A DNA stretch of 32,259 bases from a virus: IMG/VR virus record IMGVR_UViG_3300027985_001080, positions 1-32,259 of that record. One strand, written 5' to 3'. A program made the translations under genes and the position numbers. The notes beneath the pieces were generated by a model. That model made no database searches. It had not been told where the DNA came from and was given only the letters and a program-made list of their open reading frames with translations. Of this stretch, positions 23,250-31,420 are shown piece by piece (positions within the stretch are counted from its first letter, which is position 1; each line of letters begins with the position of its first letter).

Positions 23250-24338
23250 GTGACCACCTTCCTGCAAGGCTCCACCGCCACCGTCTACGTGCAATGGCTG
23301 GAATACGCCCCCGACGGGCCGCCGGTCGCGGTCACCTCGGTCACGGTGACCATCACGAACCTGTCCACCAGCACGGTGGTGCTCGGCCCCACCTCGACCG
23401 GGGTGACGAACCCGGCCACCGGGGTCAACGTGTACAACTGGGCGGTCGACGCCAGCCAAACCGTCGGCGACTACCTGGTGTCGTGGTCGGGTACCGACCC
23501 TGGCGGTGGGGGCACCGTCACCGCATCCGAGATCGTCACCGTCGCTACCGCCGCGTCGGCGGCCTCCCCGACCGGGCTGTGTGAGCCGTGGGATCCGATC
23601 TGGTGCGTGGCGCTTCCCACCGGTTCGGAGGCGGTGTCCGGCTATGCGGTGCAAGCCGCGTCGGAGGCGCTGTGGTCGGCGACCGGGCAACGTTTCGGCC
23701 TGTGCACCGAAACGATTCGCCCCTGCCGGCGTGACTGCTACGGCCGGTCGTGGCCGTACACCGACATGTGGTGGGAGTACGGCACCTACCCGCGGCCGGT
23801 GCTGTACCAGGGTGCCTGGTACAACGTTGTCTGCGGATCCTGCCCGGACAACTGCTCGTGCACCACCTTGGAAGAGGCGCTGCTACCCGGCGTCGTGTAC
23901 GACATCCTGCAAGTCAAGGTCGATGGGACACCGCTTGCCACGTCGGCGTACCGGCTGGACAACAACCGGTTGTTGACCCGCACCGACGGCGGCACGTGGC
24001 CGACCTGCCAGAATCTGGCGGCGGCGGACACCGAAACCGACACGTGGTCGGTGACCGCCCGCTTCGGTGAACCGGTGCCCATCCTCGGGCAGCAGGCCGT
24101 CGGTGAACTCGCCGCGGAGATCACCCGGGCGTGTCTGGGTGAAGACTGCCGGCTACCGAAGAACATCACCCAACTGGCCCGGCAAGGTGTCACGATCTCT
24201 TTCCCCGAGGGGCAGAACCTCGCCGACCGGCTGTACCTGTGCGGGCTGTTCATCGAGACGTTCAACCCGAAACGTCTGGTCGCCCTGCCGCGGGTGTACG
24301 ACGTGGACGGGCCGTCTTTCCGTAGGACCGGCACCTGA
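23250..24338 (+). CDS. Head-to-tail adaptor with N-terminal Ig-like domain
   Basis: The product has 362 residues from GTG 23250. From about residue 108 (LCEPWDPIWCVAL) onward it has the actinophage adaptor pattern: AASEALWSATGQRFGLC, a Cys-rich loop (CGSCPDNCSC), GVVYDILQVKVDGTPLAT, YRLDNNRLLTRTDGGTWPTC, then GEPVPILGQQAVGELAAEI and CRLPKN. The adaptor ring docks under the portal. In front of it is a separate beta domain of about 105 residues (STATVYVQWLEY, VTSVTVTITNLSTSTV, YLVSWSG), Ig- or BppU-like in strand pattern, probably exposed on the neck surface. The stop overlaps the next ATG. Confidence 0.7.
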   Translation: MTTFLQGSTATVYVQWLEYAPDGPPVAVTSVTVTITNLSTSTVVLGPTSTGVTNPATGVNVYNWAVDASQTVGDYLVSWSGTDPGGGGTVTASEIVTVATAASAASPTGLCEPWDPIWCVALPTGSEAVSGYAVQAASEALWSATGQRFGLCTETIRPCRRDCYGRSWPYTDMWWEYGTYPRPVLYQGAWYNVVCGSCPDNCSCTTLEEALLPGVVYDILQVKVDGTPLATSAYRLDNNRLLTRTDGGTWPTCQNLAAADTETDTWSVTARFGEPVPILGQQAVGELAAEITRACLGEDCRLPKNITQLARQGVTISFPEGQNLADRLYLCGLFIETFNPKRLVALPRVYDVDGPSFRRTGT

Positions 24339-24763
24339 TGGCCCGGCACACCATCCACCACGCCGTGTTGCGGGCGTTCCTACGCTCGCCGACCGGTGGG
24401 GTGGCCCGCAACATGCTACGCCGCGGCTTGAAAGTGGAATCGGCGGCGAAACGGAACCTGGCCGGGGCCAACGGAAGGCCACGGCGGATCGACACCGGGC
24501 AGACGCGGGCGTCGGTGAACACCCGGCTGCTGCTGGTGCGGGGGCTGCCGACAGCCCGGGTCGGCACACCGTTGCGGCGGGCCCGGTGGATCCACGACGG
24601 CACCGGCATCTACGGGCCACGCCACACCCGCATCGTCCCGAGACGGGCGAGGTTCCTGCGGTTCAAACCGAAAGGATTACGCCGTTACATCTACGTGCGG
24701 TCGGTGAAGGGAATGCCCGCGAACCCGTTCCTCACCGACGCCCTACCCGCCGCGAAGGATTGA
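24338..24763 (+). CDS. HK97 gp10-like neck / tail-completion protein
   Basis: The product has 141 residues and its ATG overlaps the adaptor stop. The sequence fits the gp10-like pattern: a helix with GLKVESAAKRNL, then RRIDTGQTRASVNTRL, a strand region with GTPLRRARWIHDGTGIYG, and an end of FKPKG plus PANPFLTDALPAA. The motif of xDTGxLRxS, HxGTGxYG and NPFLxxAL is the family's core. These proteins join the completed head and tail. The protein is strongly basic. Confidence 0.75.
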   Translation: MARHTIHHAVLRAFLRSPTGGVARNMLRRGLKVESAAKRNLAGANGRPRRIDTGQTRASVNTRLLLVRGLPTARVGTPLRRARWIHDGTGIYGPRHTRIVPRRARFLRFKPKGLRRYIYVRSVKGMPANPFLTDALPAAKD

Positions 24764-24833
24764 CCGTCACCGATCGTCGTCGGGCTGGTTCTACGGTCAT
24801 GAAGACCGGCAGACACCGCCCCGAGGAGCCGCT

Positions 24834-25301
24834 ATGGTCAGATCGTTCACAGTCAGTCGTGAACCAAAATCGATCCCGGTCGGCGGTGAGATGTTCGCCG
24901 CCATGCCGGTCATCTCAGCTATCAGCCTGGGTGGGCTGCTGGACAAGCTCGTCGAGATCCAATCTGTCGCCGACGGATTGGGTGAGACGGGAACCACACA
25001 CGTCGAGTCGATGAAACGGATCACCAAGCTTGTCGATGAGGCGTTCAGTCTGGTGCTGCTGCCGGAGTCGGCGCAGCGGCTACGGGACCGGCTCTACGAC
25101 CAGGTGAACCCGGTGGACGTGTCCAGAGAGGCCATTCCGGCGATCGCGGAACTCGTCACCGAGTACACCGGGCGCCCTACTTCGCCGTCGCCGTCCTCTA
25201 CCAGCACCTCGACGACAGGCGATGGCCTCTTTTCGACGGATGGTGCGCCAGCCGCGGATTCGACCCCCTCGACCTTGACGGGCGCCGCTTCTGCAATCTG
25301 A
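24834..25301 (+). CDS. Tail assembly chaperone (gpG-like)
   Basis: The product has 155 residues from ATG 24834, with GAGGAG (24822-24827) upstream. A helical domain (ISLGGLLDKLVEIQSVADGL, then LVDEAFSLVLLPESAQRLRDRL, then AIAELVTEYTGRP) is followed by a Ser/Thr/Pro-rich tail. Location directly before the tape measure gene and the YTGRP ending of the folded part are typical of actinophage gpG-type chaperones. They coat the tape measure protein and guide tube assembly. A -1 overlapping frame near the end of the helical domain gives the longer gpGT-like form. Confidence 0.8.
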   Translation: MVRSFTVSREPKSIPVGGEMFAAMPVISAISLGGLLDKLVEIQSVADGLGETGTTHVESMKRITKLVDEAFSLVLLPESAQRLRDRLYDQVNPVDVSREAIPAIAELVTEYTGRPTSPSPSSTSTSTTGDGLFSTDGAPAADSTPSTLTGAASAI

Positions 25302-25492
25302 CCCACCACTGGATTCTGGCGACCACGTCGGGCGACAGCCACCAACAACTCAACGATCTTGTGTTTGGGCCGCACACCGACCACACGCCGGATGAATCGG
25401 ATCCCGAGTCAGGGCTGATACCGCCGTCCTGGTGGCAGGGAGACGAGGAAGCCGCGCAAACGAGCATGACGGCCCTGGCTACACGGATGTGA
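25178..25492 (+). CDS. Tail assembly chaperone, -1 frameshift extension (gpT-like)
   Basis: In the -1 frame relative to the chaperone, an open frame without its own start continues from about 25178 (YFAVAVLYQHLDDRRWP) to TGA 25490-25492, about 104 codons. The sequence (LFDGWCASRGFDPLDLDGRR, FCNLTHHWILATTSG, SWWQGDEEAAQT) is good protein and resembles T-domain extensions in actinophages. Slippage is most plausible around C-CCT-ACT (25175-25181), where a proline tRNA could re-pair from CCT to CCC; no classical XXXYYYZ heptamer is present, so the exact site is uncertain. The fused product would be made at a low ratio. Confidence 0.65.
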   Translation, partial: YFAVAVLYQHLDDRRWPLFDGWCASRGFDPLDLDGRRFCNLTHHWILATTSGDSHQQLNDLVFGPHTDHTPDESDPESGLIPPSWWQGDEEAAQTSMTALATRM

Positions 25493-25527
25493 GGTTACGG
25501 CCGTCGCCACGGGGGACGGCCGTAACC
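25493..25527 (+). terminator. Perfect hairpin between chaperone and tape measure genes
   Basis: A 13-bp perfect stem (GGTTACGGCCGTC paired with GACGGCCGTAACC) with a 9-nt loop begins right after the gpGT stop and ends 2 nt before the tape measure ATG. The only purine-rich candidate ribosome-binding site (GGGGGA, 25511-25516) is in the loop and right arm. It could be a partial terminator or a translational control of the tape measure protein. Confidence 0.6.
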
Positions 25528-25529
25528 GT

Positions 25530-27761
25530 ATGAGCCAGCCGATCGACACCGCGTACGTCGAGATCAAACCAGATCTTGGCCGGTTCGCCGCTGAACTGAA
25601 ACGTCAACTTGATGTTGCGCTGCGCCAGATGCAGGCCAACGTCAACACGTCGATGCGGGAAACCAGCAAGCAGGTCGCCGACGAAGGCCGGAAGGCTGGG
25701 AAGGACTACGGCAGGAATCTAGCCGATAGCACAGCCAGCCAGCTTAAGAAGACCAGCAAGAAGATCACCGACGAGGGGCGGCAGGCGGGGGACGCGTTCG
25801 GTGATGGTCTGCGCCGCGGGGTGCTACCCGCGGCCCGGCAGGCCGGCGACGCGGTCGACGACCTCGGCGACGAGGCGTCGAGCACCGCCCGTCACGTCGG
25901 GCGTCTCGACAACGAGATCGAGGATTTGAACCGGTCGTTGGCGGCGCTGGCTGTCGCCTATACGGCGGCCGGTACCGCGGCTAAACGCGCCGACATCAGC
26001 CAGTCGATCCGTGGCAAGCGGCAGAGACTACGCGAAGTAACTGACGTGCGTGGGCTGCTACCTAGCGTCGGCGACGCCACCGCCGCCGGCGCCAAAACGG
26101 CGGAAGAGTTCGCTGCCGGGTTCGGTCAGATGCTGGCACGGTCGCCGATTAGCCCGTATCTACTTGCCGCGCTGGCTCCTACGTTGCCGCTGATCGCCAC
26201 CGCAGTCTCCGGTGCACTGTTGGCCGGGCTATCCACCACCGCCGTGGCCGCCGGGATCGCCGCCGCGTTCCAACGCGCCGACGTCAAAACCGCCGCCGCG
26301 GGACTCAAAACCGAGTTGCAGCCGGTGTGGGCCGGTATCGGGAGCGATTTCGCCGACCAGACCACGCAGGCGTTGAAATTCATCCGCTCCGATATCAGGT
26401 CGTTGGGGCCTGACCTGCGTGAGGCTCTGCGTCCAGCGGCCGGGTACATCCGCCCGTTGACGGAAGGATTCTCCGGGCTGATACACAGCGTGTTGCCGTC
26501 GCTGCGGCGTGCCATCATCGCGTCCCAGCCGGTAGTGGAGGCGTTGGGGCGGCGCCTACCGGAGTTGGGGCGTTCGATCGGAGCGGTCTTCGACGCCATG
26601 GCCACTCACGCCGACGCCGCAGCGAAAGGCTTGAACATCTTCTTCCGGATCCTGGAGTTCGCCCTGGAGTCGATCGCCGGGACGATCAGCGTGTTGTCGC
26701 AGGCGTTTTCTACGGCGGAGGTTGTCGCCGACAAGGTGACCTCGTTCCTCGGGCTACCGAAGTTGTGGGCCGAAGGCACCGACCAGGCGCAGGAGGGCAC
26801 ATCGTCGTGGGGTGCCTCACTGGAAGGGCTCGCTGACGAGTTCGCCTCTACCGGTGACGCCGCAGCCACCGTGACTCAGGCGTTCGATGAACTGTTCAAC
26901 TCCCAACTTGGTGTGGACCAGGCCACGATCAGCTACCGGAACGGTCTGGCCGATCTGAAGGAGCAGTTGCTGGAGGGCACACGGACGCTGGATGAGAACA
27001 CGGCTGTCGGACGCCAACACCAGCAGGCGATCTTTGACCAGATTTCCGCTATCGGCGCGTTGCGGCAGGCCCGCATCGAAGATGGCACCACGGTGGAGCA
27101 GGCGAACCAGCTTTATCTGGATGAGATCGCCGCGTTGAAGCGGACAGCGATCGGTGCCGGGTACACGGCGACCCAGATTTCCGGGCTTACCGCGGTGTAT
27201 GAGGCGGTCCCGGGTGCGGTGAAGACGCGGGTGTCGGTGCCGGGCGCGTCTGGTTCACTGTCGACGGTCAACAGTTTGAAGAAGCGTTTGCAGGAGTTGG
27301 ACAAACTGGTTGTCCAGCCGACGATTTTGTCTCCGGCTACCGGGTTTTTCGGTTTCTCGCACGGTGGTCTGATCCGCGGACCTGGCACCAGCACATCGGA
27401 TTCGATCACTACTCGTGTGTCTACCGGAGAGTTTGTGGTGCGGGCGGCGGCGGTGCGTCGCCCGGGTGTGCTGTCACTGTTGGATGCGATCAACGCCGGG
27501 CAGGTGCGTGACGTCTCGGCGCGTCTGGCCGCGTTGACGGCGCCGCCGCGACGCCGCCCTGCGCCGCAGCCGGCTGCGGCGCAGGTGGCCGTGCCGATCG
27601 GCCGGTTCGACGGGTCGGATCGGCCGATCGATGTGCATCTGACGGTGCAGCTCGGTGACGAGGTGATCGACCGGCGGGTGGAGCGGATCGCTGGCCGCCT
27701 TGATCGGGCGAACAACGTCTTCCAGGCGCGTGCCCTCACCTACGGGCAGCGCACCGTGTGA
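25530..27761 (+). CDS. Tape measure protein
   Basis: The product has 743 residues from ATG 25530. It is the long tail-length-determining protein, expected to be extended inside the tube and ejected with DNA. Layout: an N-terminal helical coiled region (YVEIKPDLGRFAAELKRQL, then repeats of KKITDEGRQAGDAFG type), a hydrophobic stretch at about residues 203-250 (YLLAALAPTLPLIATAVSGA), more helices, and a C-terminal region with FGFSHGGLIRGPGTSTSDSI and RVSTGEFVVRAAAV, the usual G.I.GPG..TSDSI...S.GEFVV signature of tape measure ends. By the usual rule of about 0.15 nm per residue the tail would be near 110 nm long (estimate). Confidence 0.92.
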   Translation: MSQPIDTAYVEIKPDLGRFAAELKRQLDVALRQMQANVNTSMRETSKQVADEGRKAGKDYGRNLADSTASQLKKTSKKITDEGRQAGDAFGDGLRRGVLPAARQAGDAVDDLGDEASSTARHVGRLDNEIEDLNRSLAALAVAYTAAGTAAKRADISQSIRGKRQRLREVTDVRGLLPSVGDATAAGAKTAEEFAAGFGQMLARSPISPYLLAALAPTLPLIATAVSGALLAGLSTTAVAAGIAAAFQRADVKTAAAGLKTELQPVWAGIGSDFADQTTQALKFIRSDIRSLGPDLREALRPAAGYIRPLTEGFSGLIHSVLPSLRRAIIASQPVVEALGRRLPELGRSIGAVFDAMATHADAAAKGLNIFFRILEFALESIAGTISVLSQAFSTAEVVADKVTSFLGLPKLWAEGTDQAQEGTSSWGASLEGLADEFASTGDAAATVTQAFDELFNSQLGVDQATISYRNGLADLKEQLLEGTRTLDENTAVGRQHQQAIFDQISAIGALRQARIEDGTTVEQANQLYLDEIAALKRTAIGAGYTATQISGLTAVYEAVPGAVKTRVSVPGASGSLSTVNSLKKRLQELDKLVVQPTILSPATGFFGFSHGGLIRGPGTSTSDSITTRVSTGEFVVRAAAVRRPGVLSLLDAINAGQVRDVSARLAALTAPPRRRPAPQPAAAQVAVPIGRFDGSDRPIDVHLTVQLGDEVIDRRVERIAGRLDRANNVFQARALTYGQRTV

Positions 27762-27946
27762 CAGACAACTACCAGAGGCAGTCACCGAACCGGTGGGCGC
27801 ACGCCTCCACCAGCCATCAATCGACTGTCATGAGTTCAGGGTGGTTGTTCCGTAGCGTCACATCCGATGGTGGCAGTACCGAACCTGCCGCCGTGGGCCG
27901 ACCGCTCGATGCCGCCTACCAGGACCGTGTGACATGGCCACCCTGA
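27758..27946 (+). CDS. Small ORF in the tape measure / Dit gap, uncertain
   Basis: A 62-codon frame starts at GTG 27758, overlapping the tape measure stop, and runs 13 bp into the next gene. The peptide (TDNYQRQSPNRWAHASTSHQ ... DAAYQDRVTWPP) is polar and has no recognisable domain. In another frame a 21-codon stretch 27867-27932 (MVAVPNLPPWADRSMPPTRTV) also looks protein-like. The 172-bp gap may hold one short gene, or the remains of one. Confidence 0.3.
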   Translation: MTDNYQRQSPNRWAHASTSHQSTVMSSGWLFRSVTSDGGSTEPAAVGRPLDAAYQDRVTWPP

Positions 27947-29463
27947 CCGCTACCGTCGACGACACCACCGCCAGCGTGCAACTGGTCGGCACATTCAGCG
28001 GATACCCGGACGGAACCCCCATCACCGTCTACCGGGTCACCCCCGACGGGGTGGAAACCGCGGTGCGGGGCGCTAACCCGGTTCTCACCTCGGATGGAAC
28101 ATTTGTCATCTACGACTTCGAGGCGCCGTTAGGAGTGGCGGTCACCTACCGGGCCGTAGACCCCTCAGGGCTGATCGCCTACGACTCCTACACTCGCACC
28201 GTCGCCCCCGGCGGGTGGGGCTCCACCGACACCGGCCAGGCGTACACCACCTCCGGCACCGCTGCTGACTTCTCCGTCGACGGCACCCAGGGAATCCAAG
28301 CCCCCACCACCGTCAACTCGTTTCGTAGCGCGGTCATCAACGTCGGCACCCCAACCCAGCACATACGTTTGACCACCGGTGTCTTTGCCGTCACCGGCGC
28401 GGTCACCGGGATCGGTATCGTCACCGGCGCGCCGATCACCGCCCGCGCGTGGGGCCGCTACACCGACGCCAACAACTACTACGAGGCGCAACTGTCCTAC
28501 AACACCGACGACACGGTGGACCTGTACCTCACCGAACGGGTCGGCGGGGTGGGGGCGGTGCTGGCCGGGCCAGCCGAGGTAGCCGCCTCGTTCACCGACT
28601 ACGAACAGTTCACCATCGATTTCGACATCTCCAACACCGTCTATCCGGTGCTGCGGGCCAAGGCGTGGGCGACCGCCACCGAACTGCCACCTGCGGCGTG
28701 GGATCTGGAGTACGTCGCCACTTCCGGGGTGCTCACCTCCGGCGACTCGGCCGGGGCGGCATCCCGGCTGGAAACCGGTAACACCAACGTGAACCCACAG
28801 ATCCTGTTCGATGACCTGTACGTGTGGGGCACCGAAGTCGAGGCCACCAGCGGTCAGGTCACCCTGGACGACACCTACGCCTGGCTGAAAGACCCGTACG
28901 CCCCCGGAAACAACATGCGCATCGACCTGACCACAGAGATCTACCGTCCGTGCGAGGGCGCCGGCTTGACCGCGGTGTTGGAGACGTTCGGTGCGGACAG
29001 CCGCGTCTCCGCGACCGGCGTGTTCGACATCGTCAACAGCGCCGACCCGATGACTGTCGCGCATGCCCGAAAATCCCCGGCGACGGAGATGAGCATTATC
29101 TCCAGGCAACTGTCTGATATCACGGCTATCGCCGCCCTGCTGGCTCCAGGGTCTGACCTGCTGTTGCAGTTACCGGCCACCTACGGGCTGTTCAACAGCA
29201 CGTACGGATCAGAATGGGTCACGGTGGAGGACGTCACCACCGGCCGGATCACCGTGGACATGCGCACCCCGCTACGTCGATGGACGATCCCCTACCGGGT
29301 CACCAGCACACCATCCGACATCGCATCCGGGTTGACCGGAGGTAGCATCCCCGCCCCGTCAACCGCTACCTGGCAGGCACTGGCCGACTCCGGTAACACC
29401 TGGGCGACCCTGGCCGCTACAGGCAACACCTGGTCGGACGTAGCGCAGGGGGACTACGTCTGA
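27934..29463 (+). CDS. Minor tail protein with lectin-like domain (Dit-like)
   Basis: The product has 509 residues from ATG 27934. Residues 1-95 are a beta domain (TTASVQLVGTFSGYPDGTPI, FEAPLGVAVTYRAV) typical of the first half of distal tail proteins. About 100-310 reads as a concanavalin-like jelly roll (ITARAWGRYTDANNYYEAQL, TVDLYLTERVGG, LRAKAWATATELPPAAWDLE, ILFDDLYVWGTE), a possible sugar-binding module. The rest (about 320-509) is a second half of the Dit ring domain (NMRIDLTTEIYRPC, LLQLPATYGLF, WVTVEDVTTGRITVD) and ends WATLAATGNTWSDVAQGDY. It forms the hub at the tail tip. The domain assignment is by pattern only. Confidence 0.65.
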   Translation: MATLTATVDDTTASVQLVGTFSGYPDGTPITVYRVTPDGVETAVRGANPVLTSDGTFVIYDFEAPLGVAVTYRAVDPSGLIAYDSYTRTVAPGGWGSTDTGQAYTTSGTAADFSVDGTQGIQAPTTVNSFRSAVINVGTPTQHIRLTTGVFAVTGAVTGIGIVTGAPITARAWGRYTDANNYYEAQLSYNTDDTVDLYLTERVGGVGAVLAGPAEVAASFTDYEQFTIDFDISNTVYPVLRAKAWATATELPPAAWDLEYVATSGVLTSGDSAGAASRLETGNTNVNPQILFDDLYVWGTEVEATSGQVTLDDTYAWLKDPYAPGNNMRIDLTTEIYRPCEGAGLTAVLETFGADSRVSATGVFDIVNSADPMTVAHARKSPATEMSIISRQLSDITAIAALLAPGSDLLLQLPATYGLFNSTYGSEWVTVEDVTTGRITVDMRTPLRRWTIPYRVTSTPSDIASGLTGGSIPAPSTATWQALADSGNTWATLAATGNTWSDVAQGDYV

Positions 29464-30542
29464 TGGCCCACACCGTCTCCTCGCCGCGTCTGCTGACCGC
29501 GCTGGACGGCAGCCACCGGATGACCCCCGATGTGTGGCTGCTACGTGACCCGCCGGTCCAGATGCCGATCGTCGACGGGTCGGTGACCGCATCGTACCTG
29601 CAGCAAACCGCTCGTACCGCGACGCTTGGAGTCGACACGCAGGTGTTGACGTCTCTTGACGTGTCGACGTTGTCCGACGTGGTGATGATCCGTACCGGTG
29701 TCACCGGTATTGAGATGGTGCCGGTGTTCACCGGCCGCGTCGACAGCGTCGACGACGACGACACCGGGATGGTCACCATACACTGCGTTGACCGCGGTGC
29801 GGACATCATCCGGGCCAGGTTCGAGGTTCCGTGGGCCGTGACCGCGGGGAAGTCGGTGGTTTCCGAAATCCGTAAGATCATTCAGGATGTCGATTCAAGT
29901 TTCGTCTTGGATGTTGAACCGAATGTCACTGATCTACTGACCCCGGTCATGGTGTTCGGTGAAGACCGTGGTGGCGCGTTGGATGAGCTTGCCTCGTCGC
30001 TGAACTCGGTCTGGACGGCGAACAGGTACGGATCGCTATCTCTGTTCCGGAATCCGTACAGCATCAGCACGGAGATCACATCAGTTGCGGTGATCACCGA
30101 CGGTGCGAACGGGAGAATCAGCCGATACGCGCGTAACGTCGCCAGGGAGAACATCGCCAACTCCGTGACGCTAATCGTGGAGCGTAGCGACGGCAGCGAC
30201 CCGATCAGAGTCACAGAACGCGACGACGACCCCACATCCGGAACATATTGGGGTGGGACCTTCGGCAAACAGAACATCATCGTGTCCAACGCGACGCCGC
30301 GTAACGAAACCTCGGCCCGCGTCCTCGCCCGGCGCATCCTCAACCAGTCCCTGGCTGTCATGCGTACGTGGCGCATCGAAACGCCGCACTATCCGATCCT
30401 GGATCCCGGAGACGTCATCACCGTCGACTACGGCGGTGATGTGACGCAGCAGGTGGTGGAGGGCATCACTTATCCGCTGATGGCTACTGACTCCGGGATG
30501 CTGACGACGCGTGAGCTGCAAATGCTCAGTCTGGCTAGCTGA
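29463..30542 (+). CDS. Tail hub / tail-associated protein (gp27-like, DUF5047 type)
   Basis: The product has 359 residues and its ATG overlaps the previous stop. It has LDGSHRMTPDVWLLRD near the N-terminus, VDGSVTASYLQQTARTATL, PVFTGRVDSVDDDDTGMVTI and CVDRGADIIRARFEVP, the strand pattern of a gp27-like baseplate hub. The C-terminal part (GRISRYARNVARENIANSVT, then VLARRILNQSLAVMRTWRIE, YPILDPGDVITVDY) is typical for siphovirus hub proteins that check orientation of the tail tip. It is found right after the Dit-like gene as expected. Confidence 0.72.
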   Translation: MAHTVSSPRLLTALDGSHRMTPDVWLLRDPPVQMPIVDGSVTASYLQQTARTATLGVDTQVLTSLDVSTLSDVVMIRTGVTGIEMVPVFTGRVDSVDDDDTGMVTIHCVDRGADIIRARFEVPWAVTAGKSVVSEIRKIIQDVDSSFVLDVEPNVTDLLTPVMVFGEDRGGALDELASSLNSVWTANRYGSLSLFRNPYSISTEITSVAVITDGANGRISRYARNVARENIANSVTLIVERSDGSDPIRVTERDDDPTSGTYWGGTFGKQNIIVSNATPRNETSARVLARRILNQSLAVMRTWRIETPHYPILDPGDVITVDYGGDVTQQVVEGITYPLMATDSGMLTTRELQMLSLAS

Positions 30543-30556
30543 GGAGGGGAAAGAGT

Positions 30557-31420
30557 ATGACGCAGCCCCTCGCGAGCGCGATCGCCAGTCAGCAGACGCC
30601 GGCGGCTGGCCTACGGATAGGCAGGGTGATCAGTTTTGACACCGGCTACGTCAACGTCGCGGTCTCTGGTGCCAGTGTGCTGTTGGGGGCGACATACCTG
30701 ATCGGCGGATATACGCCGGTTGTCGGGGACATTGTTCTGCTCACTAATCTTGGGTCGCAGTGGGTCGTGCTTGGTGAACTGTCAGCCAACCCGGAAATCA
30801 ACGCTGTCAAGAACAACTCGTTTGAAGATATAGACCAAGATGCGTCATTTCCGTATCACTGGACGTCGTACATTCCCGCCGGCCAGTCTGTTGACATGGC
30901 TGTCGGCTATAGCAACGTCTGGGGCAATATGATCGATGGCCAGTTCGCCGCCTACGTGCAGGCTGACTTCATCAATGATGCGTCGGTGATCGCAACCGGC
31001 ACAGCCTACGTCATCAGCGACTTGTTTTCGGTGACGGAAGGTGACCTGTGGTCGCTGAGCGGCTGGGTCACCGTGTCATCTGGCGCCAGCTACAATTTCG
31101 CCGAAACGCAAGCTGACATATTCATGTACATATATTCGAATCCGGATGACACGTATCCGACGTCAACGCCGGTGACCTCGTTTTCAGTGATTGAACCGGG
31201 GCTGATCGCTGAAGGGATCTGGCTGAAGCTGTCAGCTTCATATCCTGTCGGCTGGGGCGGATTCCGTATCCCCACCGGCGGCGCGTACGGCCAGATCGTG
31301 TGCCAGGGCTCATGCACGCGGAGACCTATTAGCGGTTTAGTCGAGACATCGGTGGTCATGTACTTTGATCGGATTCAGGCGATGCGTGTAGGGAATGTGG
31401 GAGCTGAGGTTACCGGATAA
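30557..31420 (+). CDS. Minor tail protein with OB-like and carbohydrate-binding-like domains
   Basis: The product has 287 residues from ATG 30557, with GAGGGGA (30542-30548) upstream. The first 75 residues are a small beta barrel (LRIGRVISFDTGYVNVAVSG, VVGDIVLLTNLGSQWVVLGE), like the OB/gp5 spike-type domain in other siphovirus tails. From about residue 80 a jelly-roll module begins (NNSFEDIDQDASFPYHWTSY, YVISDLFSVTEGDLWSLSGW), like family 4/9 carbohydrate-binding modules. DNA of this second part is AT-richer than the rest of the window, which suggests exchange of the receptor-facing module. The stop overlaps the next ATG by one base. Confidence 0.62.
   Translation: MTQPLASAIASQQTPAAGLRIGRVISFDTGYVNVAVSGASVLLGATYLIGGYTPVVGDIVLLTNLGSQWVVLGELSANPEINAVKNNSFEDIDQDASFPYHWTSYIPAGQSVDMAVGYSNVWGNMIDGQFAAYVQADFINDASVIATGTAYVISDLFSVTEGDLWSLSGWVTVSSGASYNFAETQADIFMYIYSNPDDTYPTSTPVTSFSVIEPGLIAEGIWLKLSASYPVGWGGFRIPTGGAYGQIVCQGSCTRRPISGLVETSVVMYFDRIQAMRVGNVGAEVTG

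Noticed and set aside
16242-24771. 15-mer GGATTGACCGTCACC shared at 16242-16256 and 24757-24771, with a TTGACC like a -35 box
   Set aside because: Both overlap a stop codon followed by the frequent GTCACC string; no matching -10 box lies at a suitable distance, and a chance match is plausible at this GC content.
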